Positions 1 through 6,924 of a DNA stretch of 64,000 nucleotides are shown piece by piece; the first letter of the stretch is position 1; each line of letters starts with the position of its first letter. Location of the stretch: contig CAZSDP010000003.1 of NCBI GenBank assembly GCA_964605665.1, positions 186,001 to 250,000 on the forward strand, written 5' to 3'. The DNA comes from CAZSDP01 sp964605665. GTDB taxonomy: Bacteria; Planctomycetota; UBA8108; UBA1146. The position numbers and the translations under genes are program-made. The notes under the pieces were generated by a model. That model worked only from the letters and a program-made list of their open reading frames with translations. It was not told where the DNA came from and ran no database searches.

Positions 1-354
1 ACCGGGTCGGTCGGTGAATATATCGTCGGGTTCGATACCCGTACGATTTATGAAGTGTCGCTCGACATCAGTTCGCTGGGAGACGATTTCCAACGTGGAG
101 ACGTCAATCTCGACGGAATTCTCGACATTTCTGATCCAACGGCTCTGCTGATCGCCCTCTTCGGCGGTGGATCATTGGAATGCCTCGACGGTGCCGACTT
201 CAATGACGATGGAGTCAACAACATCGCCGATGTCGTCCTTCTCTTCGAGTTCCTCTTCATGGGCGGCATTACCCCAGCAGATCCTTTCCTCAGTTGTGGC
301 GCAGACCCAACTGTTGACTCGATCACCTGCGATAACTACCCAATTTGCCCATAA
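1..354 (+). CDS. C-terminal part of exported protein with dockerin-like module (5' partial)
   Basis: The reading frame is open from the first base of the window, so only the last 117 residues are seen. They form a duplicated calcium-binding module: FQRGDVNLDGILDISD, then about 30 residues later DGADFNDDGVNNIADV, ending in a cysteine-bearing tail (SCGADP...CDNYPICP). The D-x-N-x-D-G-x-x-D spacing is that of dockerin/EF-hand loops. Very similar C-termini occur in the proteins at 12080-16201 and 38121-39095, and a diverged one in the anti-sigma factor at 18926-19750. In planctomycetes such tails are common on secreted proteins. The catalytic or binding part lies upstream of the window and cannot be named. 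A strong terminator follows the stop codon. Confidence 0.8.
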   Translation, partial: TGSVGEYIVGFDTRTIYEVSLDISSLGDDFQRGDVNLDGILDISDPTALLIALFGGGSLECLDGADFNDDGVNNIADVVLLFEFLFMGGITPADPFLSCGADPTVDSITCDNYPICP

Positions 355-375
355 CCGATTGCAATCATCGCATTG

Positions 376-415
376 AAAAAGGCTCCGCTGTGACCAACAG
401 CGGAGCCTTTTTTTT
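376..415. terminator. Bidirectional intrinsic terminator
   Basis: A perfect 10-bp stem (GGCTCCGCTG at 381-390 with CAGCGGAGCC at 398-407) encloses a 7-base loop. It is followed by eight T on the plus strand and preceded by AAAAA, which gives a T-run on the minus strand. It sits between the convergent genes ending at 354 (+) and 444 (-) and probably ends transcription of both. Confidence 0.9.
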
Positions 416-443
416 GTCGAGTAACCTCGCCTGTCTTGCCTGC

Positions 444-1541
444 TCAGGGCGAGAGCGCCTTCACCAACATTGGCAGGGAAACATCGAGACGGTAGTCGAT
501 CGATGAGTGGTTGTCGTCAAACTCCTCATAGTGATGGGCGATGTCCAATCGAGCCAACCGTTCATGCAAAATCCGCGCACCATAATGAAGCCGATATTGG
601 TCTTGAGTCCCGACGTCTATGTAGAGACAGCGCAGTGAGCGCAGAGCGGACACATGTTGATCAACGACTTCTACCGGATCATGCCGAAGCCACCGCGCCC
701 AACTCTCGTCATCGAGTTCACCGGTGTGGAGGTCCATCGGCATCCGAAAACCGAGGGCGGTGCTAGGATCGGGATCGTAGGTCGCAGCCATGGCAATCGT
801 CATCAGGGTGTGAATCTCAGATCCGCGGTACTTTTTCTTCACTGCCATCGCTTCGAGAAACTTCTCGACCGATCGGTCGTACTTTGAGAGGCCGTCGAGG
901 GCGACCGGGAAATCGGGTAGATATCCGTAAAGGAAATACATGTCTCCCGAGTGACAAGCGACCCCTCCCCAGACATCTGCGTAGAGCATTCCGTGCATCA
1001 ACGCGCCATATCCGCCAGAAGACTTGCCGAAAACTCCACGATGATCACGGGACCCGAGCGTCGCGAAATTCTCATCGAGCCAGGGGACGAGCTCCTCGGT
1101 CAAATATGTTGCCCAAGGTCCAATCGCACTCGAATCGATGTACTGGTTCCCCCCGAGTGCTGTGAAGCAGTCGGGGAATGCCACAATCGCAGGTGGCATC
1201 GCCCCTTCACCGATCAAACGATCGAGACGCTCAGGGACATTCTCACCAAATCCCTGCCAACTGACGTGCTTCAGCCCACTCCCGGTGTAGCCAACCAAAT
1301 CGACCAACAACGGGTATCGTTGCGAATCAGAATGGTCGTAACCGGGAGGCAGGTATACGGCCACGCGCCGCACCGGATCATCTCCGAGCGCGTTGCCATT
1401 GAGGCAATCAGAGCGATGTTCGAGAATCTCAACTTGTCCGATCGGACCTGAGTATCGGCGCAATGCACACCCTCCTACTTCCTGATCGCCCAGCTCTTCT
1501 AGGCTCGAGAACCGCCTCCAAGGTAAGGATTCCACCACCAA
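444..1541 (-). CDS. Esterase of the esterase D / enterochelin esterase-like family
   Basis: Alpha/beta hydrolase of 365 residues. The nucleophile elbow GKSSGGYGAL lies near residue 173. A later DVGTQDQY segment and a C-terminal DDNHSSIDYR segment can supply the acid and the histidine of a Ser-Asp-His triad. The layout (VAVYLPPGYD early, then the GxSxG elbow, then the histidine) fits PF00756 esterases, which hydrolyse acyl esters such as acylated sugars, S-formylglutathione or siderophore esters. The substrate cannot be told from sequence. No signal peptide is visible, so it is probably cytoplasmic. The frame opens with TTG, and GTG codons follow directly at 1538 and 1535; no strong ribosome binding site decides between them. 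It is divergent from the M3 peptidase gene and convergent with the preceding gene. Confidence 0.75.
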   Translation of the reverse strand: MVVESLPWRRFSSLEELGDQEVGGCALRRYSGPIGQVEILEHRSDCLNGNALGDDPVRRVAVYLPPGYDHSDSQRYPLLVDLVGYTGSGLKHVSWQGFGENVPERLDRLIGEGAMPPAIVAFPDCFTALGGNQYIDSSAIGPWATYLTEELVPWLDENFATLGSRDHRGVFGKSSGGYGALMHGMLYADVWGGVACHSGDMYFLYGYLPDFPVALDGLSKYDRSVEKFLEAMAVKKKYRGSEIHTLMTIAMAATYDPDPSTALGFRMPMDLHTGELDDESWARWLRHDPVEVVDQHVSALRSLRCLYIDVGTQDQYRLHYGARILHERLARLDIAHHYEEFDDNHSSIDYRLDVSLPMLVKALSP

Positions 1542-1705
1542 AAGTGCATGAATCTGCCCCTTATCGCCGATTCTGGCTCCCCATCACCAAAGGGCGCGGG
1601 ATAGAATCCACGCCGCCTCCGTGGGCCACGGCCAAACGGCCGACCGCGAGAAACATAAAGACCACCAAATTCTTCAGTCCGTGGTGAAGCGTGGAAGGAG
1701 CCCGG

Positions 1706-3430
1706 ATGACCTCCGAGCATAAACGAGAGTATCTCACCCCTGATTTCTCCCCCAGCGATCTCGCCGCGGTCGAATCGATCTTCGATGAATTGAACGATCG
1801 CCCGCTCACCGATGCCGAGTCGCTCATCAAGTGGTGCCATGACTTGAGCGAAGTCAGCGCCTGCCTTTCAGAAGAAGGAGCGCGCCGCTTCGTCGAGCAT
1901 ACCTGTCACACCAATGACGACGATGTTAAAGCTCGGTACTTGGAGTGGGTCGAGAAGTTTCAACCGGTCTTGAAGAAGCGGTCGTTCATTCTAGATCAGA
2001 AGTTCACGAATTGCCCCCACACCGATTCACTCCCCGCCGGAGAATATGCTGTCTGGCTGCGGTCGGTCAAAAACTCCAACGAGCTCTTCCGGGAGGAGAA
2101 CATTCCTCTGGAGACAGCGGACACGAAACTGGAAGCTGAGTACGACGAGTTGATTGGGGCGATGACGGTTGAGTTCGATGGCGAGACCCGCACTCTTCCC
2201 TACATGGGACGGATCTTGGAAGAAACTGACCGCAATCGCCGAGAAGATGCGTTTCGGATGATCTGGAACCGAGTCTTGGAGGATTCGGAGAAGATCGAGG
2301 ACATCTTCGACCAGCAACTCGAACTACGAAACCAGATGGCTCAGAACGCTGGCTTCAACAACTACTGCGAGTTCCGATTCCGCCAGCTCGAGAGATTTGA
2401 CTACACGCCAGAAGATTGTCGGCAATTCCATGAATCGATCGAGAAAGTCGCCGTTCCACTCGTTGGCAAGCGCCTCCGGCGACGCCGCGAGCGGTTGGGG
2501 CTCGAAACCCTGCGCCCCTGGGATGTGGCAGTCGATCCGGAGAGCCGCCCTCCGCTTCGTCCTTTCGAAAAGAGTAAGGAGCTCATCGAGGGTTGCCACA
2601 GGATTTTCGGGCTGGTCGATCCAGCCCTTGGTGATCAGTTCAAGATCTTGATCGATCAAGATCTGCTCGACCTAGAATCACGTGAGGGGAAGGCACCAGG
2701 AGGCTATCAGTGCAACTACCAGGAGATTCGCCGCCCCTTCATCTTCATGAATGCAGCGGGCCTTCAACGTGACATCGAGACCCTTCTCCACGAAGGAGGG
2801 CACGCATTCCACAGTCTCGAGGCAAGTCATCACAACTTGCTCCCCAATCGAGGATCCCCGATCGAGTTTGCAGAAGTCGCAAGCATGGCGATGGAGCTTC
2901 TTGGCGCTCCGCACCTCGGCGAGTTTTACAAATCGGAAGATGAAGTGCGCAGAGCGCGGATCGATCACTTGGAAGGTATCATCTCGCTCTTCCCATGGGT
3001 CGCCATGATCGACTCATTCCAGCATTGGCTCTACTCCAACCCTGGGCACTCGAGAGCAGATCGAAGAGGTGCTTGGCTGGAAATCATGGATCGATTCTCA
3101 GAAGGCTTGGTCGATTACTCCGGGATGGAGGAGATTCGGGCAAATCGCTGGAAGCGCCAATCTCACCTGTTCGGGGTGCCATTCTACTATGTGGAATACG
3201 CCATCGCTCAGCTGGGTGCCTGCCAAGTGTGGAGAAACTACCGAGAGGATCCTGAAAAGGCGGTCCGAGATTACCGCAACGGCCTCTCCCTCGGTAACAC
3301 TCGACCGTTGCGAGAACTCTTCAGTTCCGCCGGAGCTCAATTCGACTTCTCGAAAGGGAATCTAGAAGAGCTGCTCACGATCGTGCACAACGAAATCGAG
3401 GCCCTCGAAGGATCAGCTGCTGTTTCGTAA
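1706..3430 (+). CDS. M3 family metallopeptidase (oligoendopeptidase F-like)
   Basis: Zinc peptidase of 574 residues, close to the usual 560-600 of oligoendopeptidase F. The zinc site HEGGHAFH follows LQRDIETLL at about residue 358, and the downstream IEFAEVASMAME supplies the third ligand glutamate typical of M3 enzymes. The family cleaves short peptides in the cytoplasm. The sequence has no signal peptide. The ATG at 1706 is preferred over an in-frame GTG at 1691 because GGAAGGAG at 1692-1699 lies at good distance from it. The gene stands alone and is followed by a perfect palindrome at 3455-3472, then by the cyclophilin genes. Confidence 0.88.
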   Translation: MTSEHKREYLTPDFSPSDLAAVESIFDELNDRPLTDAESLIKWCHDLSEVSACLSEEGARRFVEHTCHTNDDDVKARYLEWVEKFQPVLKKRSFILDQKFTNCPHTDSLPAGEYAVWLRSVKNSNELFREENIPLETADTKLEAEYDELIGAMTVEFDGETRTLPYMGRILEETDRNRREDAFRMIWNRVLEDSEKIEDIFDQQLELRNQMAQNAGFNNYCEFRFRQLERFDYTPEDCRQFHESIEKVAVPLVGKRLRRRRERLGLETLRPWDVAVDPESRPPLRPFEKSKELIEGCHRIFGLVDPALGDQFKILIDQDLLDLESREGKAPGGYQCNYQEIRRPFIFMNAAGLQRDIETLLHEGGHAFHSLEASHHNLLPNRGSPIEFAEVASMAMELLGAPHLGEFYKSEDEVRRARIDHLEGIISLFPWVAMIDSFQHWLYSNPGHSRADRRGAWLEIMDRFSEGLVDYSGMEEIRANRWKRQSHLFGVPFYYVEYAIAQLGACQVWRNYREDPEKAVRDYRNGLSLGNTRPLRELFSSAGAQFDFSKGNLEELLTIVHNEIEALEGSAAVS

Positions 3431-3454
3431 AGACTGACGGATCTCGAGAACCTC

Positions 3455-3472
3455 GTGGCCTGATCAGGCCAC
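3455..3472. repeat. 18-bp perfect palindrome between peptidase and cyclophilin genes
   Basis: GTGGCCTGATCAGGCCAC reads identically on both strands. It lies 24 bases after the M3 peptidase stop and 45 bases before the cyclophilin start. No T-run follows, so it is not a classical terminator. It could act as an operator or as an RNA hairpin protecting the 3' end of the upstream message. Confidence 0.5.
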
Positions 3473-3517
3473 CGAAAGTTCAACAGTTCGTCTTCCTGAA
3501 CATCGAAAGGAATGTCC

Positions 3518-4282
3518 ATGTACTCATTGAACCGACGGGTCAGCTTTGTCATTGCCGGCGTGCTCTGCGCAGGTTTGATGTGGACCAGCTCCGTCATCGC
3601 CCAAGAGAGTCGACCGAAGGCTCCGGAGAAGAAGGAAGAAGCTTCAAAACCGAGCGCTGCCGCCGACGGAGCAATCGATACAATCCGTAAGTTCATCAAG
3701 AAAAACAGCTCCGGCGACGCAGCCAAGATCAATCGCGAGAACAAGTCTTGGAAGACTCGCCTTCCCAAGTTTCCCTCAGTGGAATTCACCTCGGGGAAAT
3801 CCTATATCTGGAACATCGAAACGAATCAGGGCCCGATCAAAGTGCGATTTCTTCCTGACAACGCTCCCCAGCATGTCGCGAATTTCATCTATCTGACTGA
3901 GCTCGGCTTCTTCGACAATTTGAACTTCCATCGAGTCATCCCGGCGTTCATGGCCCAAGGTGGATGCCCCCGAGGAGACGGACGCGGAAATCCAGGATAC
4001 AAGTTTGCGGGAGAGTATCCGAGAAACGAGTCAGGAGCACTCAAGCGCAAACATGACAAACCTGGGCTCCTTTCTATGGCAAACGCTGGGGCAGGCACCG
4101 ACGGAAGCCAGTTCTTTCTGACCTTCGTCCCAACCCCGTGGCTCGATGGCAAACACACGGTTTTCGGCGAAGTCACCGCTGGGATGGACACCCTGAAAAA
4201 ACTGGAAGCCCTCGGCTCGCCGGGACGTGGAGTTCCGAAAGAGCCGATCAAGCTCGTGTCCGCCACCATTTCGGTCGAGTAG
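3518..4282 (+). CDS. Exported cyclophilin-type peptidyl-prolyl cis-trans isomerase
   Basis: The protein has 254 residues. An N-terminal hydrophobic segment (FVIAGVLCAGLMW, about residues 10-22) followed by VIAQES looks like a cleavable signal peptide. A charged linker of about 60 residues precedes the cyclophilin domain (from about residue 95). Diagnostic blocks are NFHRVIPAFMAQGG, DGSQFFLTF and WLDGKHTVFGEV, which line the prolyl isomerase active site. The role is likely folding of exported proteins in the periplasm. The ATG at 3518 has GAAAGGA seven bases upstream; the ATG at 3512 is too close to that site. A shorter paralog without a signal peptide lies directly downstream at 4410-5021. 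Confidence 0.9.
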   Translation: MYSLNRRVSFVIAGVLCAGLMWTSSVIAQESRPKAPEKKEEASKPSAAADGAIDTIRKFIKKNSSGDAAKINRENKSWKTRLPKFPSVEFTSGKSYIWNIETNQGPIKVRFLPDNAPQHVANFIYLTELGFFDNLNFHRVIPAFMAQGGCPRGDGRGNPGYKFAGEYPRNESGALKRKHDKPGLLSMANAGAGTDGSQFFLTFVPTPWLDGKHTVFGEVTAGMDTLKKLEALGSPGRGVPKEPIKLVSATISVE

Positions 4283-4409
4283 TCCAAACTGAGACCTAGA
4301 CATTACTGACTGCATACAAAGTGAAGTCCTTGGCCCGCAAATTTAAAAGGAATGCCTCTCTTCCAGCCAGCTGGTAGAGAAACCCATCGAACTTTCAGGA
4401 AGAGGCTCT

Positions 4410-5021
4410 ATGAGCGTTAGTGAAACGAACCCGACGATCGGCTCGGTACGCCAGTTCATCGAAGAACAGAAGTCAAAGGGCAAGATCGACACGAGCTCCG
4501 AAGGCTGGAAGACGAGACTTCCTCAGTTTCCACAAGTCGACTTTACGAGTGACGTGGAATTTCGCTGGGTTCTCAACACCGGACATGGCGATATCGTCGT
4601 CAAGTTGCTTCCCCAAGCTGCTCCCCAACATGTCGCGAATTTCATCTACCTGACCGAATTAGGTTTCTTCGATGATCTCGACTTCCACCGCGTTATCCCT
4701 GAATTCATGGCGCAGGGCGGATGTCCCCTCGGCACGGGAACCGGCGGTCCGGGATACAAGTTTGCGGGAGAATTCAATTCCGATGAGAAGCATGATCGTC
4801 CAGGTCTTCTCTCTATGGCGAATGCGGGTCCAAGAACGGACGGAAGTCAGTTCTTTTTGACATTCGTGCACACGCCTTGGCTCGATGGGAATCACACCAT
4901 CTTCGGCGAAGTGGTCGACGGAATGGAGACCTTGCGCGAACTTGAATCTCGCGGAACTCCCGGAAATGGATCTCCGACCGAGCCACTTCCGATCAACTCA
5001 GCAAAAATTGAAGTTTGCTAA
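4410..5021 (+). CDS. Cytosolic cyclophilin-type peptidyl-prolyl cis-trans isomerase
   Basis: The protein has 203 residues and is clearly a paralog of the preceding gene: the blocks APQHVANFIYLTELGFFD, DFHRVIPEFMAQGGCP, DGSQFFLTFVHTPWLDG and HTIFGEVVDGM align nearly residue for residue. It lacks a signal peptide, so it should work in the cytoplasm. Both proteins begin with a similar pre-domain, including SxGWKTRLPxFPxVxFTS, which the two share outside the core fold. That suggests duplication of a longer ancestor with gain or loss of the leader. GGAAGAGG precedes the ATG. The 127-base gap from the first gene is large enough for a separate promoter. A terminator follows. Confidence 0.9.
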   Translation: MSVSETNPTIGSVRQFIEEQKSKGKIDTSSEGWKTRLPQFPQVDFTSDVEFRWVLNTGHGDIVVKLLPQAAPQHVANFIYLTELGFFDDLDFHRVIPEFMAQGGCPLGTGTGGPGYKFAGEFNSDEKHDRPGLLSMANAGPRTDGSQFFLTFVHTPWLDGNHTIFGEVVDGMETLRELESRGTPGNGSPTEPLPINSAKIEVC

Positions 5022-5049
5022 CGATCGTATCAGTCGTTCGATCAAGAAG

Positions 5050-5087
5050 GCCACAGTGGATCAACAATCCGCTGTGGCTTTCTTTTT
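5050..5087 (+). terminator. Intrinsic terminator after the cyclophilin pair
   Basis: A 12-bp stem with one G-U pair (GCCACAGTGGAT at 5050-5061 with ATCCGCTGTGGC at 5067-5078) and a five-base loop is followed by TTTCTTTTT. It ends the cyclophilin transcript before the convergent YqgE gene. Confidence 0.9.
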
Positions 5088-5159
5088 GATCAGACAGATC
5101 ACGTCTTCGTTATCGCTTGAAGTCTTCTCGGTCATCACGATGTAGAAAGCGGATGCGAA

Positions 5160-5825
5160 TCAATTCAGTTCTGGATCAGTCGGCATCTCTGCAAAGATCT
5201 CATATCTCCCCCCCAAGGTTCGCATCGATTGTGCCCACACCTCCGACGCTCGGACCTCAAAGGTCAGTGCCTTCGTCGCCTTTGAGACAATCCATGCACC
5301 ATCAGTCAATTCGCTGTTCAACTGATCCGATTCCCAGCCGCTGTAACCGAGATAAAAACGATAGTCGGAGGGATCGACTGCTCCAGATTCGATCAATGAT
5401 ATCGATTGCTCCAAATCGACCAGCATATGGAGGTCGGGAACCAGCTGTTCCGATGATTCTTCGGGATGGAGACCACGTCTCAACGCCAAGAGTCGATTCG
5501 GTTCGACCGGCCCTCCTTGGCAAATCGGTTGGTTGTCAGGGACTTTTTTCGCAACAGCATCGAACAGTTGGCCCAAAGAGATCGACAAAGGGCGGTTCAA
5601 AATGAGCCCGAGACTCCCCTCTTCACTGTGATCACATAACACGATCACACTGCGATGGAAGTTGGGATCGCGGAGATACGGACTCGCAATCAGTAAATCT
5701 CCACGGGTGAGCACCGGCTCATTCGGTCGTACCTCGATCGGAGGCTCCTCTCTCGCAACGAGCAGATCAACGGGAGTGATCTTCACTCCTCGCTCCCCGA
5801 GTTCAACCTTCCTTTCGAAACTCAC
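5160..5825 (-). CDS. YqgE/AlgH family protein (UPF0301)
   Basis: The protein has 221 residues. The block RGDLLIASPYLRDPNFHRSV followed by HSEEGSLGLILNRPL is the hallmark of the YqgE/AlgH family (DUF179), and YLGYSGWESDQL is the second conserved block. The family is widespread, but its biochemical role is unsettled; AlgH was first linked to alginate regulation in Pseudomonas. The domain starts near residue 38. The start is uncertain: GTG at 5825 opens the frame without a clear binding site. It is convergent with the cyclophilins and lies 40 bases downstream of the MrfB-like gene on the same strand, so it may be the last gene of that operon. Confidence 0.85.
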   Translation of the reverse strand: MSFERKVELGERGVKITPVDLLVAREEPPIEVRPNEPVLTRGDLLIASPYLRDPNFHRSVIVLCDHSEEGSLGLILNRPLSISLGQLFDAVAKKVPDNQPICQGGPVEPNRLLALRRGLHPEESSEQLVPDLHMLVDLEQSISLIESGAVDPSDYRFYLGYSGWESDQLNSELTDGAWIVSKATKALTFEVRASEVWAQSMRTLGGRYEIFAEMPTDPELN

Positions 5826-5865
5826 TTCGAATCGATCATGATCACGATCTCAACGGTGGAGTCGA

Positions 5866-6924
5866 TCAGCGATCTACAGACTGGGAAGACTGGGACTCCG
5901 GCGGGTTTATCGTGGCCAATCTTGTCGAGGCCAGCGTCCACTCCAAGGCGACAAGGGAAGTTAAATCGATGCGATTGTGGTGCGTCACCGGCTTCAACAG
6001 ATCTCCAGGCGCCCCATCTCGGACATCCGCGAAACGAAGAGGAACCTCACGTCCAGGGACATCGGGGCCTGTTCGGCTCTTGTGGAGTAACCGCTCCTCT
6101 GCCATCCCCAGTGAGCAACTGGACCAATGACGACGAAACCTTCGCCTCACTTCGATCAGTAAGTCTACGTGAACAAGTTCACCCGAATCGAGGCGGGACT
6201 TGAAATCGGGAAAGCCATGCCAGCGCGCGCGACGAGCAAGAAAAGGCACATCAAAGGTACGTCCGTTGTAAGTGACCAACCGGTCTACTGACTTCACTTC
6301 CTCAAGCACAGACTGAAGCACCCGTCGCTCTTGCGCTGGATCGAATGCGAAGTTCTGCCGTAATCGAACCCCCGCATTCTCCGGCCGCAAAGTCCCCGCA
6401 AGCGCAATGATCTCGTGGGCCCCAAGACCGGTGGTTTCCAAATCGAGGTAAAGAGTCTTTGAAGAGAGTTCGATCGCCTCGAGAGACTCTCGGAAGTGGC
6501 GGCTGAAGTGATCCTCCGGAGCGTCTTTCAGATCGATCCACTCATCCACATCAAAGTGGGCCGGCTCTGGATGACTTTCGCACTTCGGCCCGCGAAGATC
6601 GATACGCCCAGACTGGTTTCCAATCTCCTTTTTCAGTTTGTAACTTTGTCGGCGCAGTCGGTGCGCCGCACTCGACCTTCGTTCACTCGACCTTCCTTCA
6701 CTCGAACGGTCTGCTTCCGCAGTCGGTCCCTTTGGTCCAGCGAGGTCTATCGCGCCGTGGCAATCGCTGGGCGGTCGAGGGATCTCATGAGAAGGAATCG
6801 GTGAGGAAAGTTCTCGCTCCACCGATTCTGGCTGCGCTGAAGCCTCACGAAGCTCCGCGATGCGCGCCAGAAGATCTCGACGGCGCTTCGGCAATCCAGA
6901 AGAGTCACCCGATGGATCGGTCAT
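5866..6924 (-). CDS. mrfB: RNase H-like exonuclease, MrfB/YprB family
   Basis: The protein has 352 residues. The N-terminal about 140 residues are polar and poorly conserved. An RNase H-like 3'-5' exonuclease domain follows: LYLDLETTGLG (first Asp and Glu metal ligands), VTYNGRTFDVPFLARRA (Asp) and HHNRIDLTSL near the C-terminus (His and Asp). This is the motif set of Bacillus YprB, renamed MrfB, which acts with the helicase MrfA to repair mitomycin C damage independently of UvrABC. The ATG overlaps the stop codon of the MrfA-like gene by four bases, so the two are translated together. Their order, helicase then nuclease, is that of Bacillus. Function is inferred from family and neighbour. 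Confidence 0.82.
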   Translation of the reverse strand: MTDPSGDSSGLPKRRRDLLARIAELREASAQPESVERELSSPIPSHEIPRPPSDCHGAIDLAGPKGPTAEADRSSEGRSSERRSSAAHRLRRQSYKLKKEIGNQSGRIDLRGPKCESHPEPAHFDVDEWIDLKDAPEDHFSRHFRESLEAIELSSKTLYLDLETTGLGAHEIIALAGTLRPENAGVRLRQNFAFDPAQERRVLQSVLEEVKSVDRLVTYNGRTFDVPFLARRARWHGFPDFKSRLDSGELVHVDLLIEVRRRFRRHWSSCSLGMAEERLLHKSRTGPDVPGREVPLRFADVRDGAPGDLLKPVTHHNRIDLTSLVALEWTLASTRLATINPPESQSSQSVDR

